The notes: generated by a model from the letters alone, not told the origin. 64,000 nt of DNA from Homalodisca vitripennis (GCF_021130785.1 NW_025778018.1:27327-91326), one strand, 5' to 3'; numbered from the stretch's first letter, positions 27,301-39,958 are shown. Numbers and translations are program-made.

Positions 27301-29740
27301 CAGGCAAACAATCATACAGAAAACAAATATTTTACATCCCTTGGCTGGCTTCAAAATAATTAATTGCGTCATCCTACTGAGTGCTAATGCCTCAATAACA
27401 CTTAGCTGAATTTCATGGTTGAACAAGCATCACCATAGACTGCCACCCCTACTCGAGGGTTAGCAATATTGTTGGCCTCGCTCAGTGGAGAAGGGCGTGA
27501 GTATTGGTAGAGCGCCGGGACAACCAAGTTCTTGAGCAGTGATAAAGGACTACTAAGATTGAAGGATACCCAGATGGGTACGGTTTGCTCGGTAATAAGG
27601 GCGCCACCTTGTTGATGGGATGTGATAGTTGCAGGTCTCCAAGTAAATATCAGGCAATTAGAAATCAAAACCAATATTTCACGTATTTCAATCTGTATTG
27701 TCTATTTTTCTCACAGTGCTAGGGTCATAAACTAAATATTCAGTAAGCGTAGTTAGTATCAGCACCTATAGTGCTTTAGCAATGAATAAACAAATAATTA
27801 TGCAAACTTAAACATAGTAAACTCGTTGGTCAAGTTGAAATTAAAATACGAAAAATTATTATGGTAGGAGCGCTTCAATTATTAATACAAAATTACAGTG
27901 GCCAAAATCATGATGACCACATTCCTGAACTACAAAATTACAAAACAATAATACACATGAATACAGAATGGCTAGACATTAAATTAAAGTTGAGCCACAT
28001 TTGTTAAAGTTCGGAACTGGATCCACACTAATGTAGTTATTCAGGCCTAGTCCGATAGGTAGAGGCTCCACAATGACATTGACGGAGTTAGTCCGACCTC
28101 CCAGGGGAGCACGATTGAATAAGTAGTGTAAAGTCTACTCACCAACTGGGCGGACACAAAAACACACACACGAGCCGTCGATTGCGTCGTCCGTGCGATC
28201 CACGCTCGAATCACGGCGCGTATGGAATTCGCGCAGAATATCCGGTAGGCGCGAGTGAGACACAGGGCGCGAGTGAGACACAGGGCGCGAGCACCCGCCG
28301 TAGATCACCAAGTAATTGGGCCGGTCCTGCAGAAAAGTCGACTCGTGGGTCAGCTGGACTACCAGTGCTGAGTGACAGGTCCGATAAAAGCCCTAAACAT
28401 AATCACTCCGAAATAGTCTTCACTCCAACAATATCGTATCAACTAAATGCATTTGTGATATACAGTTCCATATAACATAGCCTACTCATATATTTAATCT
28501 CTAGATTACCTAATATTTATTACAATTAGTTTACATTAGTCGGCCCATTTTTGTTTTGTTTTTATTATTTTATTTATTTTTTTTTGTACTAAGTAAGCAC
28601 TAGCTTTGAAGTTTTCAACAGTAACATATTAGCAATACAATAACCTAGAACTTTTCTTTAAAGGCAAATATAATAACAATCATTAGTTTGATTATTATGG
28701 ATATAAAATAAGGTGTTTAAATTTTTACAACCACAAGGACATTACCTACTCACAGGCAATAAAGATAAACACATAAATATATACATATTTACAGAATGTC
28801 TGGATAAACTTCCAAGATTAACACAAGAAATTGTTTTCACTCGGGAACGTTATTATTTACGCAGATAAGCCCGTAATCAACTATGAAACAGACAAAAGCA
28901 TCTCCGTGATACAATTTTAATTTATTGTGCTATACATAATTATTACGTGCACTATGAACAGACTATAAGTTCAAATAATCAGCAGGACGAGTATTTGTTT
29001 ACTAACGTAAATGCATCTTTAAATACTTTTCTCGGTCCGATGTAAGCCTGGAACAATAATACCACTACCCTGATAATAGCAGGTTTCAAACAGGCGTTGA
29101 AAAATAACTTAATTACCCTAATCAGGAAAATTCCGATATGGTCGGTTGTACGGAAAATAATTGAACAGGTCTTGGAACATTTAGCTTGGATATAAAATAT
29201 TGGTCTTAAACACAAAGCATAATTATTCTGACACAGGAACAAAATTAATTACGTTTGTTCTTACTTAAACTAATTAATTACAATAATTATAGTAAAGTGT
29301 ATTTAAGTATTAACATAATGTATTAATGTCACGGCAATGGTAGTTATAAATTTCATGACAACTGCCTTTACATTATTCTGATGAAAACTAAATAATATAC
29401 AAACATTAGGACATAAAGTTACCGATTCAATTATTTATAGAACAGTTAACAAGTTTAGTAAGGAAATTTATGAGAAACGATGCAATTGTTACGAGATAAT
29501 ATCTCGGCCTAATTATGTACAATTTACAGAAACAATTTGTGGTTACAGTATTTGACACTATTAACACGTATTTACAACTATTTATCTCCGTGAATTATTA
29601 AAAGACTAGATTAGTATTAATTTATTACAGATAACTTATTAATTTCCTACGTTTATCGACAGGACTAGACAATCTTACTACGAGGCCCAAGGCTTAGTTT
29701 ATCGCAGATATTTAATTCTGTAAAAACAAAATTATTAAAC
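27301..29740. other. Host DNA, no gene supported
   Basis: A locally GC-rich patch (28140-28400) contains two and a half 18-bp tandem copies of a GCGCGAGTGAGACACAGG-type word. The 97-codon frame there has no recognisable domain. The remainder is AT-rich without features. Confidence 0.6.
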
Positions 29741-30167
29741 TGAAATTTTACTAACTGACATACGGAAGCGACAAAATATTAATGGCATGGTAATGGCTCA
29801 CCTTAGCCTAACTCCTTTATCCAGGCTCTCAAAATCCAGCGATGCTGAAGGGCTTGATGTCGGCTTCACCACACACTAGCACAGCCAAATCCAGAACTCA
29901 AGTCCAGTCCGTTGCCGACTTGTCGCACGGCACGAGTCTCACAGAACAGTTGTCGGTGATCAACGGTCATGTCGTTGGCGTCTTTATCGCTTACCGTAGC
30001 AGCAGTCGAACCTTTATTTGAACAGCTAATTGGCGTCTAATCAGTGACCGTTCTGTTATTGCAGCAACAATGAATGCGCGCTTCTTCATTTGGATGTAAA
30101 ATTTCGTTATGTATAGTGATCAGTTCTACATAACAATTGCTCAGGTAAAACAGAAAAGTACACGTCA
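29741..30167 (-). repeat. 3' LTR of the Gypsy element
   Basis: 427 bp, TGAAATTTTACT...GTACACGTCA on the plus strand. It is nearly identical to 34028-34454, with scattered substitutions. Confidence 0.88.
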
Positions 30168-31148
30168 TAAACACCCCCTATCCTGCAGAAAATTTCCCAA
30201 ATTTTCTTCACTGCCGAAATTTCCTAAAGTCCGACACATGCCACTGGCCTATCTTCTTGCCGTCCATGTCCGCCAACTTATAGATCAGAGGAGATATCTG
30301 TTCAACTATTACGTAGGGTCCAACATAGCGTGGTGCTAGCTTGGCTGCAAAATAGTTAGTAGCATCAGACTGTACAAAGTTTCTTTTCAAGACGACGTCT
30401 CCCACTCTATAAGTCACAGGTCGTCTGCGCAGGTTATAGCGTTTAGCATTTTTTTTCATGGGCTGTTTTCAGTCTCTCTGAAACCTCTTGGAATATGTCC
30501 TTAAGCTCTCGTAGTTTCTAACTAAAGGGACCACAATCCTCGGTAGAGGGTACACCCGAACCATCGTTAAGAACTTCATATCCGTCTCCCGACGTAGCGA
30601 GTTCTCGCCCAAAGTTCAAAAACGCGGGTGAATGCTGTGTCAACTCATGATGCGCGGTGCGGAGTGCAAAACCTATTTTTGGAATGAATTTGTCCCATTC
30701 CCGGAGGTTGTCTATTACATAAGCTCGCAACATAGCAATTAACCCTCTCTGCCGGGTTCGCCTGTGGGTGTCGACTTGCGTTCAGTAGTATCTTGACATT
30801 GTACTGTTTGGCAAGGTCCTTCACTGGTTTCCCGATGAACTCAGACCCGTTATCACATATGAAGTACGGTGGTACTCCGTAAACCATAAAGATGTCCTCT
30901 TCCAGGTGTTGAGACACGAGCCTTGCCGTAGCAGCTCGGAGAGGTCGTAGGACTGAGTACTTAGTAAACGTGTCAGTAATAACCAACAGGTACTTAAAGC
31001 CTCTTACTGATCGTGGCAGAGGGCCTGCAGCGATCATCTACCATGGAGAATCAACTGCACGTCTGCTGCCCATAACGCCTGCAGGGAGTTGTTGGTCGTA
31101 CTTAGTCCGTTGACATACAGCACATTTTGAAACATAAGTGGCTACATC
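30168..31148 (-). pseudogene. pol: Gypsy integrase, C-terminal pol remnant
   Basis: Fragments in different frames: a segment with VITDTFTKY and FICDNGSEF (catalytic Asp region), then HPQANPAERVN (catalytic Glu), a frameshift near 30745, REWDKFIPKIGFALRTAHHE, and lastly KLAPRYVGPYVI, which is the GPY/F module. In-frame stops occur near 31146 and 31038. It cannot make an intact integrase. Confidence 0.85.
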
Positions 31149-32795
31149 CTACCGCATTTTTGGCCAATAGTACAGCTGTTGGATACGTTTATAGGTCTTT
31201 GACACACCTTGATGTCCAGCAGTTGGAGTATCGTGGCATTCGAACAAGGCCTGGGATCTGAGATCTTTTGGGAGTACCAATCTCCAGTTATCCTGGTGAA
31301 GCGAGGGTTCCAGTGTGCTCACATTCTTCCACAGTTTCTCCTCCTGAGTTTGCCACTGACAATATTTTTGAGGGCCCATTTTAACCTTGTCCAACATTCC
31401 TTTGTACCACTGGTCCTGTATTGTAGCTGGTATCTCAATCAAGTCACAATGAATCACGTCTGGATGAGAGGGTTCAGTCGATATCGATGGAGTGGTCCGA
31501 GAGAGAAGATCTGGCACAACGTTTTCTTGTCCCTTACGGTGTACTAGGTGAAAATCATAGGGCTGCAATCGCAAAGCCCAACGAGCCAGACGTCCTGTCG
31601 GGTCCTTCAAGTTACTTAGCCAAAGCAAACTATACTGGTCTGTCACGACCGTGAACCTGGTTCCTTCCACGTAAGGCCGGAATTTCTCCACAGCAAAGAT
31701 CACCGCAAGGCACTCCCTTTCAGTGGCCGAGAAGTTCTGCTCTTGCCGAGTTAATGTGCGGCTGGCATAGGCAACAACACTTTCTCCTTGCTCACTGTCT
31801 TGGCTAAGAACAGCGCCGATCCCCACGCCTGAGGCGTCACAGGAGATTGTGAAAGGCTTCGAAAAGTCTGGACAGGATAATATTGGAGCGCAAATCAGGC
31901 AGAATTTTACGTCCTGGAAGGCCATCTCGGCTTCTGGAGTCCATTCGAACTGATTTCTCCGTTTCAGTAAGGAAGTCAAAGTACTCATACGTGACGCGAA
32001 GTTGGGAATGAAGCGTCTGTACCACGAGGCCATTCCAGTAAATTGACGAACCTCCTTTTGGTTCCGGGGGATTGGGATATCCACAATCGCCTTTACTTTT
32101 TCAGGGTCGACTCGCAAACCCTCCCCACTGACAATAAAGCCCAGGTACTTCAGTTCTCTCCTGCAAAACTTGCACTTTTCTCTATTGGGGGTGAGCTTTG
32201 CTTCACGAACTCTTCTAAATATCTCTTTCAAGGTTTTAAAATGGGACTCAAATGTAGATGTCACAACTATAATGTCGTCTAGATAGACGAAGACATTCGG
32301 CTCCAGCTCTGGTCCCAAGACTGTGTCAACGAAGCGCTGCCATGTTGCGGGAGCTCCGCACAGACCAAAAGGCATCGTGACGAACTGGTATAAGCCACGA
32401 CCCGGTATTGAAAACGCGGTCTTCTCCTTACTTGCCTCGTATAGTTCAATTTGCCAATAGGCGCTCTTAATGTCCAGGCTAGATAAGAATCGAGCGTCCC
32501 TCAGTCTATCCAGGATAGCGGTCACCTGTGGTAGAGGGTAGGCGTCCTTTCGGCTCACTGCATTCACCACCCTGAAGCCCACAACAAACCTTTTACTGCC
32601 ATCAGGTTTATCCAGTAACATAATTGGCGAGGACCAGGCGCTTTGTGAAGGCTCTATAACCCCTAACTGCAACATGCGGTCTAGCTCCTCATTGATGAGT
32701 TTTTGACGAGCAGGGGATACATTGTAGTACCGCTGTTTGATCGGTGGTACACCCCCAGTGTCGATAACGTGCTTCACACGGTCTGTTCTACCCAA
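31149..32795 (-). pseudogene. pol: Gypsy reverse transcriptase-RNase H (long open remnant)
   Basis: A 548-codon open stretch with RT blocks MLLDKPDGSKRFVV, LDIKSAYWQIEL, MPFGLCGAPATWQRF and the active-site FVYLDDIIV. RNase H motifs FTISCDASGVGIGAVLSQ, ATERECLAVIFA and FTVVTDQYSLLWL follow, and then the integrase HHCC region up to YYWPKMR. It is separated from the protease by a TAG codon at 32820-32822. It is catalytically plausible in isolation but part of a dead element. Confidence 0.9.
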
Positions 32796-32822
32796 TGTTG
32801 ATGGCTCATCCTCGAAATGCTC

Positions 32823-33377
32823 CTAGAGAAGATCTTGTAGCCGTTTTCTCTCTGCTAGAGTTAGATTGTCTTCCGATTTGATTCCCTCAACATAACTACA
32901 GAATAAATCCACACTCTTCGTTGCAAAGTCCCACTTCCGATTGCTCATATCCGCAACAATGTGCATTATTTCCCAGAAGTCGATGCCTAGTATTAAGGTA
33001 TGCTGCAGTGATGGTACAACGCAAACCTTTAGACTTTTAGTACGGCCCTGTAAAGTTATGGGTAGATTGACAAAGCCCTGGACTTCATGGCTTGTTGAGT
33101 CGGCTGTTTCTACAAAGCGTCCACTGGCACTCTGAAGGAGAGCGGGAAACTGATTCAAAATCCACATTCCATGTCCACCTAAAAAGGTTTGGGAAGCTCC
33201 CGAGTCTAAGAGGGCGGTAACTTCACGGCCAAACACCCTCACTTTGAAATAAGGCCTATGGCCTTCTTGTTGGCTATGAATGACATAGTTTATGGCCGGG
33301 ATGGTCTCAGTATCCAAGGAGCCAGAACCACCTACTTCTTTTCTGACCCCTTGCCTTGCCCGTTTTTTGAGCTGCAT
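32823..33377 (-). pseudogene. pol: Gypsy aspartic protease segment
   Basis: The retropepsin motif ALLDSGASQTFLG is followed by strands ending LILGIDFW, the usual layout of a Ty3/Gypsy protease. An in-frame stop follows before the RT. Confidence 0.85.
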
Positions 33378-33998
33378 TTTACACAGTCTCGTTTAAATAC
33401 GTCCTCTTTTCCACAACCAAAACAAAACCTTCGTTTTGGTTTACTACAAAACCTGAAGCGGTGGCCCTTATCTCCACAATTCCAGCAGACAGGGTCCCGG
33501 CGGTCTGAATTTGAAGACTACGCTGGCCACACGTCCGGATGAAGGTTTTCGTGGGTGGTTCTGATCGTGATAGGCAAGGTCCGGTTCAAGGGTATTTTCC
33601 CTTGTAGTTGCGGGCCTTATTCTAACCATACTGAGTCGGCCCGCTTCGGCTCTACATCCCATGGATCGCAGCTGCTCAAGAGTTTGAATGCTGCAAAGTG
33701 CCAATCGATCTTGCAGCTGAGTGTGCAGGTTATTATAGATCTGTGCTAAGCGAGTAGGTTCAGGAACAGCTACTGCTAATCTTCCATATAAGCCCTCCAT
33801 AGCGGCTATATACAGATCTATCGGCTCATTATCTCCCTGCAGCCGGTTGAAGATTTCCTGATGAAGTCTTATGTCATAATCCGCAGGCTGAAAGACTTCT
33901 TTGAGCTCCCTCGTCAACTGATGCCATGACTGAATCCGAATAGACGCAGCACGGTACCAGACAAGCGCTGATCCGGCAAATAAATCAACCGCAGACTG
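33378..33998 (-). pseudogene. gag: Truncated Gypsy gag with zinc knuckle
   Basis: It begins abruptly within a capsid-like region (WHQLTRELKEVFQP...YDIRLHQEIFNRLQ). Frameshift near 33500 leads into a CCHC knuckle, CWNCGDKGHRFRFC, and a second degenerate Cys motif. The N-terminal half of gag is deleted at the LTR junction. Confidence 0.8.
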
Positions 33999-34027
33999 AA
34001 TTATTAAAAATTTAAAAATTATTAAAC

Positions 34028-34454
34028 TGAAATTTTACTAACTGACATACGGAATCGACAAAATATTAATGGCATGGTAATGGCTCACCTTAGCCTAACT
34101 CCTTTATCCAGGCTCTCAAAATCCAGCGATGCTGAAGGGCTTGATGTCGGCTTCACCAAACACTAGCACAGCCAAATCCAGAACTCAAGTCCAGTCCGTT
34201 GCCGACTTGTCGCACGGCACGAGTCTCACAGAACAGTTGTCTGTGATCAACGTTCATGTCGTTGGCGTCTTTATCGCTTACCGTAGCAGCAGTCGAACCT
34301 TTATTTGAACAGCTGATTGGCGTCTAATCAGTGACCGTTCTGTTATTGCAGCAACAATGATTGCGCGCTTCTTCATTTGGATGTAAAATTTCGTTATGTA
34401 GAGTGATCAGTTCTACATAACAATTGCTCAGGTAAAACAGAAAAGTACACGTCA
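34028..34454 (-). repeat. 5' LTR of the Gypsy element
   Basis: 427 bp with the same TG...CA boundaries as the left LTR. The few differences suggest insertion long enough ago for the observed coding decay. Confidence 0.88.
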
Positions 34455-37400
34455 CAAGACGCCATTCTTGTCTATGTAGAAATTTAAGTTTGATGCTAAA
34501 TCTAAAGCCCACAGCTTTTCGTGATATGTCGCCATATGATACATTTATTTTTTTCTTCATTGAGTTAGATTTCATAGCAGTGTTCAAATAATAAAAGTTC
34601 CGGTGAGGTAGAGAGAGTGCAACAGCGTAAGTATGTGATGAAATAAAATCTTGTTAAAGAGTTTCAACATTGACGTTCCATTATGTCATGTTTATTTTTA
34701 CATACTATCCAAATATTGCAACTACCAAACATTAAAATTCTACATGATTGTATTCAGCTTGTCTTAAAATTGATTTATTCTCATATTTTCTATGCCCATA
34801 AGATTAATGTAAAAATATTCGCCAACACTCATTATCACCAAAAAGATTTAGTAAGTATAAATTATAAAAAAATTACACAACTATTACATAAAATAATTTA
34901 CCTGAAATAATTAGGCTTATTTGTATTTACCAATCAATAATCCATTTTCAGAAAAATCGTATAATGGTAATAATTATTTAATAAAATTTTAAAAATCTAC
35001 TCAAATTTACTGAAAATGTATCTAGTTAGTGTTCTTCATTTTGCTATGATCAAGTACGAAAGTTTTATATACAAATCTTAGAATTATATAAGTAATAAAA
35101 CTGGGACAAAGTTGAGACTAATGTGGAGGGCGACAGCGAGATAGCCCTGAGGTTACCGTAGTCCGTTACATGATAAATCGACACTTCTGATGTAGTTGAC
35201 AGAGAACTCACATTACGTTATCTTACCAACATATTATATAGTGCCCTTCTCTAAACGTCGAAGTATAGCCCCCAAAGTCCGTGATTTTCATGAGAAAAAC
35301 CATGTCTTAGTCTTTTTTTTTGTATCTTCTCCAGGCCCAGATCTCGTGAGTTAGAAGAATATAATATGCAAATTATTCCATCTATACGGCAAATATTACC
35401 AAAGATTCCTAACAATCCCTAAATCATATTTGAATACGTTATACTTACGTCTATAATCAAGTATTATTCACTATAATAAACAGAAATATTTGTTTGATAT
35501 TGCCTTTTAGGGTTGATGTTCTAATGTGTATTACGAATAAAAGAAATAATTTTCTGTTAACTTTTAAAATTAATTTAGAATAGAAAATTACCAATCTCTT
35601 GCTTGATACATTGGGATTGAGACATTCCTTCCAAGGCATGAGGATAGATTCCTTAACGCATCACATGAGAGCTTGTCTTTTTCGCTGTGAAGTTGAGGGG
35701 CGTCACTTAAAAGGAATTTCTTTATTTATTAAAGATGTAGCCTCAAAAAGTGTTTGATATAAATATACAAACACTCGTACAACAACAAATACACAATAAA
35801 CAAATATACAATATAAACGTTTTACACATTTTGATATGTTTTATTTTGAACAATGTAAATTTTGAATTTCTACAAATTCATCATAAGGTGCTTGTAGGTT
35901 AACGAAAATGAAGTAAATAAATGAATAAAACCAAATTTTCATATGTTTTTAACGACCTTGGTGACTAAATGTTTATATTTAATTTCGTATGTATGAGTTT
36001 ATATCTTTTAAAAGTTTATTGAATAACTGTTATTATTGAATAATAATTTGTTAATTATGTAGCAATTTTTACCAAGATAGTCTTATTGAATGTATATGAT
36101 ATATTTTTCTTATTATTTTCTTTCTTTGTGTGGTCCTTACATTCGTGGTGTGGATAATGCATCATTCATGCTTGGCTTGTGTCTATTATTTTGGGGGATG
36201 CATTTGATAATATTCCATTATTTATCAAAATCTTCGGTTTTCAATAGAACTATGTGTAATCTGTCGATCACTGATTTGAATGCTGCCATTTTTTGGTGAT
36301 GTGGGTGATTCGATGAGGAAGGAATAACTGAATCAGTGTATGTTGGTTTTCAGTAAATTTTGAATTTATGCTTCTTATTTTTTTAGTTAAAGTCAAATCA
36401 GGTACTTTCTTTTCTTCAATTTCACTAGTAAAATTTAGATTAGGATGGATTCGAAATATACATGGTACAAAATAAAGTCTATCAAAATGTGTTAAAATTT
36501 GTATTATTGTATATTATTAATTTATTCATTTTGCCTGTAGATGTTATCAAATTTTGATTCTGTACTGGTTCATTAGTTTACAAAATTTACTGAATGAGAA
36601 AATCTTCTTACGTAGGTAGTACTGTATACAGGTGGACTCTGCTGCTTTGGTTTAAATTTTAGGCAATCCAGATCCAGGAAAATAATCCTGTACACCATTC
36701 CTTACTCTTTCTCTTTGTGACTGCCTTGTCTCCCAGGTGTCAGCTGACAGTTTGCATTAAAATATTAGTATTGATACGTATTTTAAACAACTCTCAACTG
36801 CTTAAATATCCTGACACCCTCTTAATGTCTCAGAAATTACAAAACTGAATATTCTTCATCAGGAAAGTCCAGATTACTGAAGGTAATGGCTCAAAACAAG
36901 AGTATTTCCTATAATATAATAAACTGTTATTATAAAAAGTAAGTTGAAGATAAAACTAATTTGTTACAGCAGAACTACTTAACTAACGAAAATCTAACCT
37001 ATGCAATAGTTTTAGTTCGTTTTCAATCTATGGAATGTCAATAAGTTGGTCCACTCATTTTTTAAAACTGAATTAAAATACGCGAGACTTTTTTTATTAA
37101 CAGGCGAAAACTAGCAACAGTATAATCAGTACACTAGTTTTGTTCTATTTAAAAGAAGATAGCGCGAAGATGCATGCTCATTAAAAATCGCAATCCATGT
37201 ATAGGGCAGAAGGCTAACATTTCCACATACGTTGCCTTTTTGCTTAAGTTAGCCTTTTCGTTTTAAAGAGCCATTTGGAAGCAATTGTGGTATATACATA
37301 TTTTCTTTGCCCATCGCTTTAATATTTTAATTTATCATAAAACCTTCAATCGTATTTTATTTTATATTATATTTAAAACTATCTCTTGCCTTTTTTGTTC

Positions 37401-37753
37401 GAGTACTCATCGAGATACTACATATAAGATAATATAAAGAGTGTTCCTCCTAAACCTATACTGCAGCATCACGTTGTTTATTAGAGAATACATAAACAAT
37501 AACCTGAAAAAATTCCATTAAAATCTTGCACATTATGTTAAAACAATCTCCCAGAGACAAGGATGGCAACCCTACAGCTGTTCTTAATGTTAATGTTATT
37601 GATGTCAAATAAAAATAGAGGAAAATTATTATAATCTAGCTCAACGTTTATAAACATTATGGCTTTAAGCGTAGTATAATACATAATAATAATTGTATCG
37701 TAAAGAGAACAGCTTAATTCTAATGGATATCGTATTGCTAAGCTGTAACTAGC
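34455..37753. other. Host DNA, no gene seen
   Basis: AT-rich sequence with only short, unconvincing frames. No RNA gene or transposon protein recognised. Confidence 0.65.
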
Positions 37754-37759
37754 CATACA

Positions 37760-38505
37760 AGTAGAGAGAAATTGTATGTTCTAGGACAACCGTTACACGG
37801 CCAAGGTCACACAACATCAACACAGAGGTCAATGACCCCTCGCCCCCCTCCACCCCCTCGCCCACAGAGGTCAATGACCCCTCGCCCCCCTCCACCCCCT
37901 CGCCCACAGAGGTCAATGACCCCTCGCCCCCCTCCACCCCCTCGCCCACAGAGGTCAATGACCCCTCGCCCCCCTCCACCCCCTCGCCCACAGAGGTCAA
38001 TGACCCCTCGCCCCCCTCCACCCCCTCGCCCACAGAGGTCAATGACCCCTCGCCCCCTCCAGCCCCTCGCCCACAGAGGTCAATGACCCCTCGCCCCCCT
38101 CCACCTCCAGAGGTCAATGACCTTCAAGGCCATTCGATGACCTTGACTTTGGATTTCAAGGTCACACTATGACCTTGACCTTGGACTTCAAGGTCACCCG
38201 ATGACCTTGACCTTGGACTTCAAGGTCACTTAATAGCCTTGACCTTCAGTTGTAAGAACGTTTCGTCATAACACTTGAGTCGTCATACAACTGTGACAAC
38301 ACCTGGCTATACGTAGTTTACTTATGATGTAATATTTATGACGTAAATATGAGATCATTGTAATAGTTTGTGGTATTACTGATATTGTATGTTGGCACAA
38401 GACATGCGCAGGAAGTAGTTTTCCTTCTGGAGTTTTTGATTCATTAATATTAATAAAGCGGATGACCAGAGTGATTAAGCCACGCGCAGTGCAATTTTGT
38501 TGCAA
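37760..38505 (+). repeat. Left TIR of element 2 with 42-bp C-rich minisatellite
   Basis: An outer 65 bp is followed by about seven copies of a 42-bp unit (37825-38110), a block of AAGGTCA-type repeats (38111-38230), and a tail whose last clear match to the right TIR is the GATTAAGCCACGCGCAGTGC block near 38480. The copy number of the 42-bp unit differs from the right TIR (one more here). Confidence 0.9.
37825..38228 (+). promoter_or_regulatory. Array of nuclear-receptor-type binding motifs (IR-1 and TCAAGGTCA)
   Basis: Each 42-bp unit contains AGGTCAATGACC, and the last occurrence (38111-38123) is the perfect inverted repeat AGGTCAATGACCT. Beyond it, six TCAAGGTCA motifs alternate in orientation (38138-38146, 38156-38164, 38170-38178, 38188-38196, 38202-38210, 38220-38228). 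AGGTCA-N-TGACCT is the ideal ecdysone receptor/USP site and TCAAGGTCA the FTZ-F1-type site. That the host uses them is inference. Confidence 0.5.
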
Positions 38506-38586
38506 CAGTATAATAATAAGTATTTATTCACTATGGTAATGGATTCAACGAAGTGCGTGTAAAGTAAACAAGTGTAGTTATGCAAC

Positions 38587-38681
38587 GTGTGATACAGCCT
38601 TGAGGTTTCTTTATAAGCTGAGGAGGAAGTTTTACCCAACAGTGTTCTGTTCATGCTTTCCAAGACACTTCTAATATACAG
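38587..38681 (+). promoter_or_regulatory. Putative 5' leader exon with splice donor at 38682
   Basis: The sequence ...AATATACAG/GTATGT is a strong donor. Pyrimidine-rich acceptors ending TTTTAG (38903), TTTTTTCAG (40055) and TTTTTTTTCAG (40515) lie directly before the 350-aa gene, the dUTPase exon and PolB. The exon start is not determined. It could be a common untranslated leader for the left-arm genes. Confidence 0.35.
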
Positions 38682-38905
38682 GTATGTATTTCATACAATT
38701 ACGTTCCATTATTTTCTACGTTTTTTGAAAAATATGTTGTTTTTCCAAAACTAACTATTGGTAAATTATTTACAAATTGTGTTAAACTAGTATTAGTTTG
38801 GTTTTATTAAATAGATGAAAACAGTGCATTTTAAATTTTGTAATTTAAAAAATATTAAATTTCTTTTGTATTGATTATTAACGATTTTAATTTTGTGTTT
38901 TAGAA

Positions 38906-39958
38906 ATGGATTCTGAAACAGTCGTTGACTTGACACAATCCGAAGAGCATTCTTCAATACTACGTAAGCTTCTAAGTACTCCTCCACCTCCACCACTTAA
39001 ACAGCAACAGCAACAGCAACAGCAACAGAAACAGCAACAGAAACAGCAACAGAAACAGCAACAGCAGCTGACACAACAACCGTCTACTTCTTCATCTTTC
39101 GGTACGTCAGCAATGATGAGTTTCTTAACATTGACACAGATTATAGAAAATTTATGGATGATTGGGTTTCGAAGTTTGGATAGTTGGGAACAATTGGTTA
39201 GTCAACTGAAAAAATCAAAAGACATTTGCATGAACCCTATAGCAGTACAACTGCTATTTATTTTCCAAAACTTATGTGATTCTTTGACTAAATATTACCT
39301 AGTAGAAAATAATGACTTATCTGCAGATAAACAGGTTTATTATTTATTAGAAGAGCACACGTATGACATGTTATTAAGTATTTTTGATGATGCATTAAAA
39401 AATGTTACTAATGTTTCGTTTCCACTAAATATTGTACAAAAGATTCAGGATATCGGAAGAAGTAGATTAATAGAATTAGAAGGTAATACTGAACAAAAAG
39501 AGAGTAAAAAATTGAGAAAAGGAGTTAAAAGACCAAAAAGTGATTATTCGTCTGATTCAGATCAACTAAACTTTGATGATGACGATGATGAGGTTGACAA
39601 ATTTGCTAAATTATTTAACCATAAAAATAATAAATCCTTATTCATATCACAACATTTACAGTACCAGTCTGGCGATCAAAAAAGAAAAATATCAACACCT
39701 GGCGAGACTGGTACTCATTTAATTAAAATTGAAATCACCGATGTTAAAGATTTGAAAAAATGTAAAAGTAAAAAACAATATTGGCAAAAAGTATCGAAAA
39801 AAGGCTATTTTTTATTAGACGTTAAAAAAAATCCAGAAGACAAAAAAAAGTTTGAAGTAATTAACAATGTGTTAACGTCTGTTGGTCAAAACATGTTAAA
39901 AATGGACAGTGTAAAACAAGAAACAGTTACATTTGATAAAAAAGACAAATCGTACTAA
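38906..39958 (+). CDS. Poly-Q, acidic-patch protein of unknown function (350 aa)
   Basis: I do not recognise the family. The N terminus MDSETVVDLTQSEEHSS contains VVDLT followed by acidic/Ser residues, which fits a SUMO-interacting motif. A short Pro run and a Gln-rich run (CAG/CAA with AAA interruptions, about 39001-39072) come next, then a helical region (about residues 75-200) and a basic segment. An acidic stretch NFDDDDDEVDKFAKLF lies near residue 230, and the C terminus is Lys-rich. The start lies 2 bp after an apparent splice acceptor. Its place beside dUTPase and PolB suggests an early or replication-associated role; this is inference. Confidence 0.6.
   Translation: MDSETVVDLTQSEEHSSILRKLLSTPPPPPLKQQQQQQQQQKQQQKQQQKQQQQLTQQPSTSSSFGTSAMMSFLTLTQIIENLWMIGFRSLDSWEQLVSQLKKSKDICMNPIAVQLLFIFQNLCDSLTKYYLVENNDLSADKQVYYLLEEHTYDMLLSIFDDALKNVTNVSFPLNIVQKIQDIGRSRLIELEGNTEQKESKKLRKGVKRPKSDYSSDSDQLNFDDDDDEVDKFAKLFNHKNNKSLFISQHLQYQSGDQKRKISTPGETGTHLIKIEITDVKDLKKCKSKKQYWQKVSKKGYFLLDVKKNPEDKKKFEVINNVLTSVGQNMLKMDSVKQETVTFDKKDKSY

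Larger units (their letters stand above)
29741..34454 (-). mobile_element. Degenerate Ty3/Gypsy LTR retrotransposon
   Basis: Two 427-bp direct repeats (29741-30167 and 34028-34454) begin TG and end CA. They flank a minus-strand gag-pol with order gag zinc knuckle, protease, RT, RNase H, integrase and GPY/F-type tail. A purine-rich tract (AGGGGGTG) lies next to the left LTR, as expected for the polypurine tract. The 5' half of gag is missing, the gag remnant abutting the right LTR within 20-30 bp. Several in-frame stops and frameshifts are present. No matching target duplication is visible (TTAAAC versus CAAGAC), so the ends may be rearranged. Confidence 0.88.

Noticed and set aside
28182..28475. 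97-codon frame in a GC-richer patch, with GASETQ repeats
   Set aside because: The repeat is an 18-bp tandem DNA repeat; no domain, no splice support and no neighbour context.
31209..32282. Plus-strand frames within the Gypsy pol
   Set aside because: Antisense shadows of the reverse transcriptase gene.
29720..34460. Target duplication for the Gypsy LTRs
   Set aside because: The bases flanking the two LTRs do not match; the same AATTATTAAAC also precedes the inner side of the right LTR, so rearrangement is more likely than a readable TSD.
37749..38117. Pro-rich and Gly-rich frames on both strands
   Set aside because: Products of the 42-bp TIR minisatellite, mirrored at 57757-58116.
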